Source of the DNA: Flammeovirga pectinis
Lineage (GTDB): Bacteria > Bacteroidota > Bacteroidia > Cytophagales > Flammeovirgaceae
Reading direction: 5' to 3'
DNA length: 64,000 nt
NCBI RefSeq assembly: GCF_003970675.1
Contig: NZ_CP034563.1
Span: 687,501 to 751,500 of the forward strand
Shown here piece after piece: positions 18,716 to 29,200 of the stretch; position 1 is the first letter of the stretch, and each line of letters starts with the position of its first letter. The translations under genes were made by a program, and so were the position numbers. The notes beneath the pieces were generated by a model. It ran no database searches and was not told the origin of the DNA. It saw nothing but the letters and a program-made list of their open reading frames with translations.

Positions 18716-19513
18716 ATGAAGTACTACAATAATAAAACAGTGTATATAACTGGAGGAACAAGTGGAATAGGATTAGAAATGGGTAAACAACTTGCCAGTT
18801 TTGGAGCAGTTGTAGTAGTATGTGGTAGGAAAAATTTAGGAGTAGCTGTTGATGTAATTGAAGGGAATAAAAAGGAAAATAAAGTATTTGCCTATTTTAT
18901 AGAAACCACCGATATTGATGCTATAGAAACAGCTTTTAGTAATGCAGAAAAAGTAGCAGGCACTCCAGATATTGTTATTCATTCTGCAGGTATTGGGCGT
19001 TGTTTACCATTTATTGAGATGTCGAAAACTGACTTTGAAAAAGTCATTAATGTAAATGTTTTTGGTAGTAGAAACGTTGCTGAAGTTGCCTTCAAATACT
19101 TAAAAAAATCTAAAGGGCAATTGATGTTTATTGCATCTTTGGCTGGAATTATCACGAATTATGGATACTCAGCTTATAGCAGTTCTAAATTTGCAACGGT
19201 AGCTTTTGCAGGAGTTTTAAGGAGTGAATGGAAACCATATGGAATTGATATTACAGTTGCTTGTCCTCCAGAAATAGATACACCTTTGGTAGAGGCTGAA
19301 CGAGTTGAATCGCCGAAGGTAGCAAAAGTTTTAAAACAGTTTGCAGGGAATTTAAAGTTACCGTATGCCTGTAAGTATATGCTTAAAGGTTTATCAAAAA
19401 GAAAATTTATGGTTATTCCTGGTTTTAAAGCAAAATTTGTTGCTGTAACTCAAGGTATACTACCAAGTATCAATTACTTAATTAGTGATTTTATTATATC
19501 AAAGATGAAGTAG
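18716..19513 (+). CDS. Short-chain dehydrogenase, probable 3-ketosphinganine reductase
   Basis: 265 residues from the ATG at 18716; an in-frame TTG at 18683 would add 11 residues but lacks family support. The cofactor loop is T12-G-G-T-S-G-I-G19, the catalytic Ser is near 141 (IASLAG), and the YxxxK pair is Y154 and K158. After the active site, VACPPEIDTPLVEAE closely follows the PPDTDTPG segment that marks 3-ketodihydrosphingosine reductases. The hydrophobic C-terminus (GILPSINYLISDFII) fits the membrane-bound end of that family. Bacteroidota make sphingolipids, so reduction of 3-ketosphinganine is plausible. No serine palmitoyltransferase gene is in the window. Confidence 0.75.
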   Translation: MKYYNNKTVYITGGTSGIGLEMGKQLASFGAVVVVCGRKNLGVAVDVIEGNKKENKVFAYFIETTDIDAIETAFSNAEKVAGTPDIVIHSAGIGRCLPFIEMSKTDFEKVINVNVFGSRNVAEVAFKYLKKSKGQLMFIASLAGIITNYGYSAYSSSKFATVAFAGVLRSEWKPYGIDITVACPPEIDTPLVEAERVESPKVAKVLKQFAGNLKLPYACKYMLKGLSKRKFMVIPGFKAKFVAVTQGILPSINYLISDFIISKMK

Positions 19514-19645
19514 AATAATAATTCATCGTTCTATTTTTAGGTCTTTATAGATCGTTTACAAAATTTGATTAAAAGATAAGTACAAATCTGATGTTATAAC
19601 CTTTAATAGTATAGAAAGCTTATTATTTAATCAGATTTAATATCA

Positions 19646-21034
19646 ATGAAATATTCTTCAATCTTTTTTTTAATTTTTATTGGTGCTGTATTCTTTTCTT
19701 GTGAAAGCAGCGATAATTGCACTGAAACAACATGGTATGAAGATGCCGATAATGATGGTTTAGGAAATCCTAGTGCTCTACAAGATGCTTGCGAACAGCC
19801 AGAAGGTTATGTAGATAATGGGAATGATACAGATGATAATGGGGGAGGTACATCTTCGGATTGTGATACACCAAGTGAAGTAGCACAATCTACTAATACA
19901 GAGATTGAAACAATGCGACAAGCAATGTTATCGTTTAGAAATTCACTTTCTTCTTCTCTATTATCAGAAGCATCTACTTGTTTAGATGATGACCGTTTTT
20001 ATACTTGGCACAATACGCCAAATTCTAACGGAACGCAAAGAGATGGTATTATATATGGAGATCTTTCTGATGAGCAATTAGATTTATTTAAAAGTGTATT
20101 ACAATTATTTCTAAGTGATGCGGGGTATCAGAAAGTAGATGAAATAACAATGCTTGCTGAAGGACTTTTAAATACTCAAAATTCTAGTGCTTGGAATCCA
20201 GATTATTATTCAATTGATATGTTTGGAGACCCTGATAATAGTGGTTCATGGGGATTTCAATTAGATGGTCATCATCTTGCTATCAATTTTTTAGTACATG
20301 GTGATGTTGTATCAATTGTACCTGCATTTTTAGGAGGTGAACCCGCTGTATCTTCTTTTAATGGAACTGATTTTGATATTTTTAAGGAGGAGAGAGATTT
20401 AGCATTAACCCTATATAATGGTTTAACTTCTTCAGAATCTACTTCCGCTGTATCTAATAACAGCCATTCTATGGAAGTAGGACCTGCAGGAACTCCCGGT
20501 GATGTTGATCCTTATAGAGGAGATTATGATTATTCTGGTTTTTCTGGAACTGGGTTAAAATATTCTGATATGTCTACTGACACACAAGCTAAACTTATTT
20601 TAGTGATGCAAGAATATGTTTATACTATGGAAACTACTTTTGCAGATGCATGGTGGACAGATATTATGGCAAATATTGATGATACCTATTTTGTGTGGAT
20701 TGATGAGGTGGACAGTCCTTCTGCAATAACTCCTTTTTATTACAGAATTTATAATCCTTATCTATGGGTAGAATACAATTCTGAAAATGCTCTTGGTGGG
20801 GGTGACGCAGATTATAATCATGTACATACAATTACTAGAATACCTAACAATCCTTCAACAACTTCGGGTGGAGATTATGGTGTATTTGCACAAATGATTA
20901 ATAAAGGAGATGTAAAAACTTTATACGAGCATTATGCTATGGCAGACCATCATAAAGCAAGTGAAATGTTGTTTGACTATACTGTAAAGTTAGCACATGG
21001 TCATAGTCACCATTCTCACACTCATGTACATTAG
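19646..21034 (+). CDS. DUF3500-family lipoprotein with His-rich tail
   Basis: 462 residues. Lipobox FFSC, acyl Cys at 19. A Cys-containing, Asp/Gly-rich linker (WYEDADNDGLGNP) resembles calcium-binding thrombospondin type-3 units. The main domain carries the DUF3500 hallmarks YGDLSDEQLDLFKSVLQLFLSDAGY and GSWGFQLDGHHLAINFLVHGD, then PAFLGGEPAV. The last residues, LAHGHSHHSHTHVH, hold seven His residues in fourteen and look like a metal-binding tail. The family has no settled function. The 200 nt downstream contain nothing I can assign. No clear terminator was found. Confidence 0.85.
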   Translation: MKYSSIFFLIFIGAVFFSCESSDNCTETTWYEDADNDGLGNPSALQDACEQPEGYVDNGNDTDDNGGGTSSDCDTPSEVAQSTNTEIETMRQAMLSFRNSLSSSLLSEASTCLDDDRFYTWHNTPNSNGTQRDGIIYGDLSDEQLDLFKSVLQLFLSDAGYQKVDEITMLAEGLLNTQNSSAWNPDYYSIDMFGDPDNSGSWGFQLDGHHLAINFLVHGDVVSIVPAFLGGEPAVSSFNGTDFDIFKEERDLALTLYNGLTSSESTSAVSNNSHSMEVGPAGTPGDVDPYRGDYDYSGFSGTGLKYSDMSTDTQAKLILVMQEYVYTMETTFADAWWTDIMANIDDTYFVWIDEVDSPSAITPFYYRIYNPYLWVEYNSENALGGGDADYNHVHTITRIPNNPSTTSGGDYGVFAQMINKGDVKTLYEHYAMADHHKASEMLFDYTVKLAHGHSHHSHTHVH

Positions 21035-21235
21035 ATTCGACTAAAGGTTATCTCACTTTTTTATTGATGCTACTTTTTCCGAAGTAATTAAAAAAAGTTT
21101 TATTTAAAATAGGGTTTTTCTATGCTCTTTACACTTCTATTGGTGAAAGCATTACTTACTTAATTGGTTGTTATGAAAACAGTGATAAAAAGTAGTGAGG
21201 CATAAATTTATTGAAAACTTATATTTTCTAATTGG

Positions 21236-21691
21236 GTGAAAAAGCTACAAATCTTTTTATTATTCTTAGGTGTTTTAATCTCTTCTTTATCTTTTGCTCA
21301 AAATGTAAAGCAAAACAAAAGTGCTAATTGGGGTAATCGCCATGTAAAATCAAGTAGTAAGGGTGGTAAACCAGAGAATGCAATTGGATATATTTCAGAA
21401 GGAAATCTTGCCGCTTTTTCTGATAAGGATAGTCTTTTTTTAGAAGCCTTGACTCCTGAATTGAAGGCTTTAGGAATTACAACATCAGAGTGGGAAGGTA
21501 TTCAAAATAAATTAAGAACTAGTTGGACTTTAACAAAAAAATCAACTTTCAAAAAAGCAATTGATGAATTAAATAAAGAAGTTTTCTCTAACCATAATTG
21601 TATCGCTGTTTATGCGGAATATGGTGGTAAAGGAGGACAGAAAGCCATGACCGTTTACTCAAAAGAAACATGGGATTTACTTCCAAATTAA
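21236..21691 (+). CDS. Small secreted protein of unknown function (GTG start)
   Basis: 151 residues beginning with GTG at 21236; this start gives a complete signal peptide, KKLQIFLLFLGVLISSLSFAQ, and no ATG would. The mature part is basic at first (SANWGNRHVKSSSKGGK), then has two helical stretches (FLEALTPELKALG; TFKKAIDELNKEV) and a short beta segment (NCIAVYAEYGGKGG, AMTVYS). Not recognised. It stands alone and is followed by its own terminator. Confidence 0.7.
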   Translation: MKKLQIFLLFLGVLISSLSFAQNVKQNKSANWGNRHVKSSSKGGKPENAIGYISEGNLAAFSDKDSLFLEALTPELKALGITTSEWEGIQNKLRTSWTLTKKSTFKKAIDELNKEVFSNHNCIAVYAEYGGKGGQKAMTVYSKETWDLLPN

Positions 21692-21722
21692 ATGATTTGA
21701 AATGTAGATAAATCATGACTTT

Positions 21723-21755
21723 AAACGAGAGGTAGTAGTATTACCTCTCGTTTTT
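21723..21755 (+). terminator. Terminator between converging genes
   Basis: A perfect 12-bp stem (21723-21734 and 21742-21753) with a 7-nt loop runs directly into a T tract on the plus strand. It serves the small secreted gene and may partly stop the converging dehydrogenase transcript. Confidence 0.87.
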
Positions 21756-21776
21756 GCATTTCAAAAATCATTTTTT

Positions 21777-23225
21777 TTACCCAAAACACATATATTTCAT
21801 CTCTAGGTATTCATCAATTCCATATTTAGAACCCTCTTTCCCAAAACCACTTTCTTTAATTCCACCAAAAGGGGCAACAGCAGTAGAAATCATACCTGTA
21901 TTTATCCCGACCATACCATATTCAAGTGCTTCAGCAACCCTCCATACAAGCTGATAATCTCTACCATAGAAATAGGCAGCTAAACCAAATGGAGTATCAT
22001 TAGCCATATGAATCACTTCTTCTTCAGTCTGAAATCTAAAAATTGGTATAATTGGGCCGAAAATTTCTTCAGTATATACATCCATTCCTTTCTTTACATT
22101 AGAAAGTATAGTTGGTAAATATATTTGATCATTTTCTGAAGAAACTTTACCGCCAAGATCAATAGAAGCACCTTTGTCTATAGCATCTTTTACAATTCCT
22201 TTTACAAAATCCACAGCTTCTTTATCTATTAAAGGACCAATCTGAACACCTTCATCAAAGCCATTTCCAACTTTTAATAGACTTACTGCTTTTTTTAGTT
22301 TTGAAGTGAATTCATCGTAGATTTCATCATGTACAAAGAAGCGATTTGAACAAACACATGTTTGTCCTGCATTTCTATATTTTGATGCAATAGCTCCTTC
22401 TACAGCCTTATCAATATCAGCATCAGCAAAAACAATAAACGGAGCATTGCCCCCTAATTCCATAGATACTTTTTTAACGGTATCTGCACAGGCTTTTATT
22501 AGCGTTTTTCCAACTTCTGTAGAACCCGTAAACGATAATTTCCTTATGATAGGGTTTTCCGTTAACTCTTGCCCAATTTCTCTTGTTCTATTAGAAGTAA
22601 TTACATTAAAAACACCATTTGGAATACCTGCTCTTTCTGCCAATACACCTAACGCTAAAGCACTTAATGGGGTATATTTTGCAGGTTTTACAACAATGGA
22701 ACACCCTGCAGCTAAAGCAGGACCAACTTTACGAGTAATCATGGCATTAGGGAAATTCCAAGGGGTAATTGCAGCAACAACACCAATGGGTTGTTTAATT
22801 GTTACAATTCTTTTATCTGCTTGATGCCCAGGAATTACATCACCATAAGTCCGTTTTGCTTCTTCGGCAAACCATTCTACAAATGAAGCCCCATAAACAA
22901 TTTCACCAATAGCTTCGGGAAGTGGTTTTCCTTGTTCTAAAGTTAATATTTTCCCTAAATCTTCTTTATGTTCGATCATTAAATCAAACCATTTTCTTAA
23001 GATTTGAGAACGTTCTCCAGCCGTTGCTTTTTTCCATTCCTTTTGAGCTTTTTCAGCTGCTAAAATGGCGTTTCTAGTGTCTTCTTGATCAAAATCAGCT
23101 ATAGAGAGAATAGTTGATTGATCATAAGGATTTGTAACATCAAAAGTTTTTCCTTCATGACCACCTATCCAATTCCCATCTACATAACATTTATCTTTAA
23201 GAAGAGCTTTATCTTTTAGTTCCAT
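21777..23225 (-). CDS. gabD: Succinate-semialdehyde dehydrogenase (NAD(P)+)
   Basis: 482 residues, the usual length of GabD-type aldehyde dehydrogenases. The catalytic Cys is C290 in NAGQTCVCSNRF, with a second Cys two residues on, a common GabD feature. The general-base Glu is in SMELGGNAPF. The cofactor segment is TPWNFPNAMITRK and FTGSTEVGK. The C-terminal NTPFGLAAYFYGRD and GGIKESGFGKEGSKYG are typical of the succinate-semialdehyde/glutarate-semialdehyde group. It oxidises succinic semialdehyde to succinate, feeding the TCA cycle. There is no GABA transaminase next to it. Confidence 0.9.
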   Translation of the reverse strand: MELKDKALLKDKCYVDGNWIGGHEGKTFDVTNPYDQSTILSIADFDQEDTRNAILAAEKAQKEWKKATAGERSQILRKWFDLMIEHKEDLGKILTLEQGKPLPEAIGEIVYGASFVEWFAEEAKRTYGDVIPGHQADKRIVTIKQPIGVVAAITPWNFPNAMITRKVGPALAAGCSIVVKPAKYTPLSALALGVLAERAGIPNGVFNVITSNRTREIGQELTENPIIRKLSFTGSTEVGKTLIKACADTVKKVSMELGGNAPFIVFADADIDKAVEGAIASKYRNAGQTCVCSNRFFVHDEIYDEFTSKLKKAVSLLKVGNGFDEGVQIGPLIDKEAVDFVKGIVKDAIDKGASIDLGGKVSSENDQIYLPTILSNVKKGMDVYTEEIFGPIIPIFRFQTEEEVIHMANDTPFGLAAYFYGRDYQLVWRVAEALEYGMVGINTGMISTAVAPFGGIKESGFGKEGSKYGIDEYLEMKYMCFG

Positions 23226-23424
23226 AATTTAAATTTTTTCAAAAATTAGGCTGAAAAATTAAGAGTTAAAAATGAAGGATACGTTTTGTTTTATTTCAGG
23301 CTAAGTAATTTAGTATTACCCACTTTTCTTACTAATAACAGTACTTGAAACACACTAGAATGTTTGTTGTTATCAATATGTTTTATAAATTCGAATATTG
23401 CTAACGATCTCATTCTAAATTAAC

Positions 23425-23994
23425 TTGAAAAATCTACCTCACTTTAAAAGAAAATTACTTCAGCGTTATATAGAGCTGAAAAAATATTCTGTTGCTTGGA
23501 TTGCAGAATATTTAGAGGTATCCCCATCTACTATTTATCGTGAGTTGAAAAGAAATACTAATCCTCATACGGAAAAATATGATGCCGATTACGCTCATAA
23601 ATTATATAGAGCTAGGAAAAAGTATGCAGGTTCTAGAAAAAAGAATCCATTCAGAATACATCCCTTACGTACTACAAAATATAAATTACACGATGAAAGA
23701 CGTTTAATTTATTGGTATTCAGATCAATATTATTTCCGGTTAAATTTAAGAAAATGGAAATTTAGTACTTCTGGGTATAAAATTTATGCCGAGCGCTTAG
23801 GGATTAAGAAATTCCATTATTTAAATAATTGGGAATATTATGATCTTTTGTTAGAACACATGAAGTTCTTTATAAAATTTAAGCCATCCACACTTCCAAA
23901 ATATTATTGGATGCGTAGATTAATAAAAAAAGAAGCCACTCTCAAAGTTTGGAAAAATCCTGTACCACAGATGCAACAGAAGAAATGCGTCTAA
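23425..23994 (+). CDS. IS30-like helix-turn-helix protein lacking the DDE domain
   Basis: 189 residues. The frame is closed upstream by a stop at 23416 and contains no early ATG, so TTG at 23425 is the only start. Residues about 10-65 match the IS30-family HTH_38 domain: YSVAWIAEYLEVSPSTIYRELKRNT, then the spaced DADYAHKLYRARKKYAG. The rest is basic and aromatic (RRLIYWYSDQYYFRLNLRKWKF) and shows no DDE catalytic domain. IS30 transposases are normally over 300 residues. It may be a truncated or domesticated transposase or a DNA-binding regulator. No inverted repeats were found around it. Confidence 0.6.
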   Translation: MKNLPHFKRKLLQRYIELKKYSVAWIAEYLEVSPSTIYRELKRNTNPHTEKYDADYAHKLYRARKKYAGSRKKNPFRIHPLRTTKYKLHDERRLIYWYSDQYYFRLNLRKWKFSTSGYKIYAERLGIKKFHYLNNWEYYDLLLEHMKFFIKFKPSTLPKYYWMRRLIKKEATLKVWKNPVPQMQQKKCV

Positions 23995-24247
23995 TCTATT
24001 CTTATTCCTCTTTATTTACTCTATTTCTCCCTACTTTATAACCTTCCCTTTATCACTTATCATTATGAAAGTGATTTTTTTATGTGCAAATTTTTCAAGA
24101 GGTCAGTTTGTATCAGTAAAAGTAAGATTTATAAAGTTTTTCGCATTTGCTCACGAAAGCAGAGCTATAAATGTAGTGTTGCCATCTAAAAAGTTATTGG
24201 TTATTATAAATAATTGTAAGAACCTGTACTTCCCTGTTCATGTTGAT

Positions 24248-25549
24248 TTAGTTTACCTTTTTATTGTTAGTATTTTTCTCATCTAAGAAAAAAGACATTA
24301 CTGTTTTATTAAATCGTTCTGGATTATTAGAAGGCTCCATATGATCTCCATCTTTAAAAATTATTAGTTGACCATTTGTAATTTCTTCGGCAATTAATCT
24401 AGTATGACTTTCGAAAAAGTAATCATTCTCCCCTGCCATTATTAAAGTAGGGCAAGTGATTTTCTGTAAGTCATTGGGATTAATATTTGGTTCATCTCTC
24501 AATAAATACATCATCCTTTTTTGGAAAGTGATTTCATTCGTTTGTTTTTCTAATTGCTTGATCAATTTTTTAAGTTGCTTATTAATTTTAGGTTTAATAG
24601 ATGTTTCATCATTAAATAAACAAGCACCCATAACAGCAAGTTTATCTATTTTCTGTGGTGCTTTCATTGCCATAATAAGTCCAGTATTTCCTCCATCACT
24701 CCATCCTAAAACATTCACTTTTTTCAGATTTAAATGTTCTATTAAAGCGATCATATCATCAGCAAAAAGATTATATGAAAGGGGAACTCCATCTTCAGTA
24801 GATTGTCCATGTCCTCTTGTATCTACTGCTATGACTTTATAATTCTTAGCGAGTACAGGAATTTGTGCTGCATAACCTTTAATGGATTGAGAATTACCAT
24901 GAATTAGGAGAAGAGGTTCTCCCTCACCATATGTTTCATAATATAGTTTTACTCCATTTACATCTGCAAACTTTCCATTTTTTTTGTTGTAGCCATAGAT
25001 TGATAATTGACTTGCATCTATTATAAGACAATTATTGTCTTTCTCTTTATGAATTTCAAATTTACAGTCTTTAGGTAAATTAAAAGTACCCCAATAATTA
25101 TGATATGTAGTATCTTCTAATCTTGCATTTGGTAATGTTATTGTTTCCCATTTACCTCCTTTCATTTTAATTTTCAGGTCAAAATTATCGAAATAATATT
25201 TTCCTTTATTTAGGCTTATGCCTCCAAAAAGTATTTCCTTTGATTTTTTATCAATTTTACCTTTAATAGAATAGTTTTTCCATACATTAGATTGTATAGG
25301 TTTTTTATACATATTGTTAAAAAAAACTGTATTATCCTTTCTGTCATCGATTCTTACCCATAAATGAGAAGAAGATTTAGAGGTCATAGTATCTGCTTTT
25401 ACATCTGCAGAAAAAACAAATTCTCCTCCTGCATACTTTTCAATATTAAGTTGTTTAACAAAGACTGAAACAAAATCTTTTGGATTTTGAGCATTTATTA
25501 CTTGAATAGAAAAAAGGAACAAAATTAAAGAGTTAACAAAATATCTCAT
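24248..25549 (-). CDS. Secreted alpha/beta hydrolase with N-terminal beta domain
   Basis: 433 residues. Signal peptide MRYFVNSLILFLFSIQVINAQ. Residues about 25-180 form a beta-rich domain (GEFVFSADVKADT, KGKYYFDNFDLKIKMKGGKWE) resembling carbohydrate-binding or galactose-binding-like modules. Residues about 190-430 are an alpha/beta hydrolase: oxyanion LLIHGNSQS, RGHGQST, nucleophile elbow GWSDGG, then Asp in MAGENDYF and catalytic His in DGDHMEP. Substrate unknown; an esterase acting outside the cell or in the periplasm is likely. The last codons overlap no other real gene. Confidence 0.88.
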   Translation of the reverse strand: MRYFVNSLILFLFSIQVINAQNPKDFVSVFVKQLNIEKYAGGEFVFSADVKADTMTSKSSSHLWVRIDDRKDNTVFFNNMYKKPIQSNVWKNYSIKGKIDKKSKEILFGGISLNKGKYYFDNFDLKIKMKGGKWETITLPNARLEDTTYHNYWGTFNLPKDCKFEIHKEKDNNCLIIDASQLSIYGYNKKNGKFADVNGVKLYYETYGEGEPLLLIHGNSQSIKGYAAQIPVLAKNYKVIAVDTRGHGQSTEDGVPLSYNLFADDMIALIEHLNLKKVNVLGWSDGGNTGLIMAMKAPQKIDKLAVMGACLFNDETSIKPKINKQLKKLIKQLEKQTNEITFQKRMMYLLRDEPNINPNDLQKITCPTLIMAGENDYFFESHTRLIAEEITNGQLIIFKDGDHMEPSNNPERFNKTVMSFFLDEKNTNNKKVN

Positions 25550-25650
25550 TGAAGTTTAGCTTTTGGTTAGTGAATAATTGAATACGGAATAAAGAGACGT
25601 TTTTATTGAGATTAGTTGGAATTCTTTAATAGATAGTTAATAAATTCTAT

Positions 25651-25681
25651 TTTGGTGATATTGTACTATTAACTAAATTTG
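25651..25681 (+). promoter_or_regulatory. Promoter directly abutting a start codon
   Basis: TTTG at 25651-25654, 19 nt, then TAAATTTG at 25674-25681: both boxes match the Bacteroidota consensus exactly. The predicted transcript start is at about 25685, yet the ATG of the next gene is at 25686. Either the mRNA is leaderless or the promoter match is accidental. Confidence 0.5.
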
Positions 25682-25685
25682 AACT

Positions 25686-26198
25686 ATGACGTTATTATTT
25701 TATATCAAGAGAATACTGATTGCTACACTATTTTTTGTAACAATCTATTCGTTAGTTTATGTATATGAAGACAGACCAATTGATGTCTATAATTTATTCT
25801 ATATTTCTATTGTGAATGCATTATTTATGACATGGATTTCAACAAAATATCAGAAAAAGCAATTGAAATCTTTGGGGCTAGAGAAGGTAGAAATAACAGA
25901 TTTATATTTAAAGCAGAAAACCATTATCACTAAAGATATCCCATTAGATGCCTTGTTTAATAAGCTAGAAGGCACTTTAAAAAGTGTTCAATGGCAGTTA
26001 AAGTCTAATAATAATGAAATAGAAGGAAGAACTAAACCATCATTATCTTCTTTTTTTGGTGAGAAAATTACAATAAAAGTAATAGAGGGAAATAAATTTG
26101 AGTTAAAGAGTCAGCCTAACTTTTTTTTGACACAATTTGATGCTGGGGTTAATAGGAAAAATATATTAAACCTTGAAAAATGTATGTTGGAATTCTAA
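25686..26198 (+). CDS. Membrane protein of unknown function with cytoplasmic domain
   Basis: 170 residues. Two hydrophobic segments (about 8-25 and 36-52) lie at the N-terminus, joined by a short loop (YVYEDRPIDVYN). The remaining 110 residues are soluble with alternating strands and helices (IIEGR-like TIKVIEGNKFELKSQPNFF) and may resemble a small alpha-beta sandwich. No family recognised. It is preceded at once by a consensus promoter and converges on the CHAT gene. Confidence 0.65.
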   Translation: MTLLFYIKRILIATLFFVTIYSLVYVYEDRPIDVYNLFYISIVNALFMTWISTKYQKKQLKSLGLEKVEITDLYLKQKTIITKDIPLDALFNKLEGTLKSVQWQLKSNNNEIEGRTKPSLSSFFGEKITIKVIEGNKFELKSQPNFFLTQFDAGVNRKNILNLEKCMLEF

Positions 26199-26209
26199 AG
26201 TGATTTCTT

Positions 26210-26245
26210 GACAATGTTATCAATTTTAATATCGATAACATTGTC
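26210..26245. terminator. Inverted repeat between converging genes
   Basis: A perfect 12-bp stem (gacaatgttatc at 26210-26221, complement at 26234-26245) with a 12-nt loop. Neither side has a strong T tract, so termination is likely but weak, acting for both the membrane-protein gene and the CHAT gene. Confidence 0.55.
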
Positions 26246-26255
26246 TCTTAAATTC

Positions 26256-29200
26256 TTAGTTTACTAGAACAAAAGCTCCCCAATAATAAGGTTTAGGGTA
26301 TTCTTTCATAACAATAAGTTGTGCATTTTTAAATGCTAACTGCTTGTCGTTTGTTTTAACCCACTCCTCATAAAATGTATTCATAAGTAATTGAGTAGCG
26401 TGATCGTCTACACTCCATAAACTCATAATAATAGATTTTACGCCTGCAATACTAAATGCATATTGTAATCCAGAAATACCATCACCATCGGCAATTTCAG
26501 ATAATCCAGACTGACAAGCAGATAAAATCAAAAGTTGGGTGTTAGTAAGGTTAAGACTTTTAACTTCGTAAGCTGTTAAAATTCCATCATTTCCAGAGAA
26601 ATAAACATCTTCTAATTTTCTATCTTCACGCTGTGCAATTTCAGTAAAGAACAAACCAGATTTTAATAAATTATTAGAAGATACAGGGTTATTCATTTGG
26701 TCAATAAAAAAACCATGCGTAGCTATATGTATTATAGATGGAGAATTGTTTATCTCTTTAAACTTAGCTTCTAAAGCTTGGTCTTTTGTATATGATGTTA
26801 CATTCCATCCTTTTGCATTAAATACTTTCTCTGCATTAGTAATTTCTTTTTGAGTACCGGGTAGGTTATCTAAATCAAAGTAGTACCCATTTGTACCCCT
26901 AGATTTCTGTTGTTGTTGAATTTCTTTACCATCACTTTCAGAAATTTGAGCTTCTTCTTGGAAAGAGGGGTTTCCTACTAATAGAATATCTTTATTTATA
27001 AATTTGTCTTCATCTTGGTCAAGTAATTCTGCAGTACTTGTAAGTAAATGTATATTGGCTTCTTCAATTAAAAATTTATCAGTAGATGGGTTTTTTAGAA
27101 TATTCAGGTTAATTACGTTGTATACACCATCATTACTAACATAAAAGTTATCTACTTCTATACCTAGAGAATCTATATGATTTTGAATAGGCTTCCAGAA
27201 ATAATTATATGCCCCTGAACTACTTTTTTTAGAAGAATACACAAGAGATCTACTAGAAGGACTAGTTTCGTGTTGGTATTTAAACCACCCGTCAAACTCA
27301 AGATGATCGCTGTTTCCTAAAGCAATAATTGATGGACTTTCGTCGCCTTTTTTAATCATTAATGCAATGTATTCGTCGTCATAGTTTTCATCAATAGAAA
27401 GTAATTTAATAATCTCTATTACAACATCTTTTTCATTAAGTTTATCTTCAATATTTTCCCAATTAAAAGAAGGAGTAATATCCAATTTGTCATCTAAAGC
27501 GTTACTTGCATAAACTAATGACTTCTCTAAATTATTGATTTTATCATTCGATGTAAAAAGGTCAAAATACAACTCATCTCTTTCTTCATCAGACATATAA
27601 TTAATTGCTGCTAATTGAGATTTCATATGGTACAACTCATCTACATAAGTAGACAGGTTATGTTTTTTACGGATATCTACAAGTGCATCAATTTTATTTT
27701 TTCTTTCTTGTGCCTCAGTTAAAAAATACTTTCTGTAATTAAGTTGAATGTTATAACATTGCTTTATCATTCTATCAGATAGGTTATCCTTATTGGCTAA
27801 GACCATTGTAAAGAAATAATCAAAAACTGACTTTGTATTATGAATGTATTTTATTTTTTCATCTTCACTAGAGAATTTTAAGTTTTCATCATATTGCTGA
27901 AATCGCTTATTCGTTGCTTCAATAATAGTTTTTTCTGCTTCGTTAATATCACCTTGCATGGCTTGTAAATAGGCAATTCTTGCAGATAAACCCGGTTGGT
28001 AGATCGAACTTTCCTTAAAACTGCCTTTAAGCTTCATATAAGCAGTATACGCTTCGGTATATTTTTTTTCTGATAGGTAAATGTTTGCCTGTGCTTCTAT
28101 AATTCTTAAGTTATAAAACTCATCATGCTGAATACCTAACTTTTCAGATATCATTTGAGTTTCATTAAACTTTGTCATTGCCAAATCATACTGTTTCCTT
28201 TTTACAAGTAACTTACCTTGAATAAAGTTTGCTTTAACAAGTAGGTAATGAATAGGTAATCCTTTATCGGAAAGTGATTTTTTTAAGGCTTCAACATTTT
28301 CATATAAATCAGTAGTATCATTTATATACAACTGAACTTTATATTTGCTTAGTAGAATTTTGTAGTAATCAATAGTTGAATCCATTTTTCTCTTTTTAAG
28401 AAAATTGACTTCAGTCTGAACAGCTTTTAAAGCCTCAGTTTTACGCCCTAGAATTAAATCTAGGTCTACTGTAGATATTACCCCTTGATTATAATGATGT
28501 GAGTAATGAATTCGTTCCTGTCTAATGATAGAAATTAGTTCAGTAAGCTTTAATTCTGCATTGATATAGTCGCCATAATTTAAGCAAATATTACCTTCAG
28601 TTCGTAGTGTATAATGTCTTAACTCGTTATCACTAAACGGAACTCCCTTTGTTTTAGCAAGATATTCTTCAGCTTTTTCTGTTCTACCTTGATGTAAATA
28701 AACAGTAGCTAAATCTAATAAAGTTCTTACGTAAAGATCATAATTTTCGGTGTTCACTAATTTACCTTCAAGGTAAAGAAGTAACCTTTCTTCTGTAGCA
28801 AATTGAGATTGTAATTTAGAGAGTTGAGCAATTTTATATAAAGCAACTACATAAGAGGGGTGTTGCTTACCAAGGTGAACGATAACATACTTCTGATAAT
28901 TATCAAAATAAAAATAAGCGTTTATATAATTCTCTTTTAGAATTTCTGCATTTCCTATAGTAAATAATAAATGAGCATAAAGAGGGCTTTCTTGAAGATT
29001 TTCTTTTTCTAAATTTACTTGGACTTTTTGTAATATACTTAAAGCTTTATCTTCTTTGAACCAATCAATATATAATTGAGATAATAAAATTTCTATCCAT
29101 TCTTGTTTTAAAAATGGGCGATTATACTTCTGAACACATACTTTATTAAACTCTAATCCCTTTTGAAAATATTCTTCTGATAATTCAAATTTCCCTAAAG

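Noticed and set aside
24065-24286. 73-codon plus-strand frame
   Set aside because: It runs into the 3' end of the alpha/beta hydrolase gene, has no family match and no plausible topology signal beyond chance hydrophobicity.
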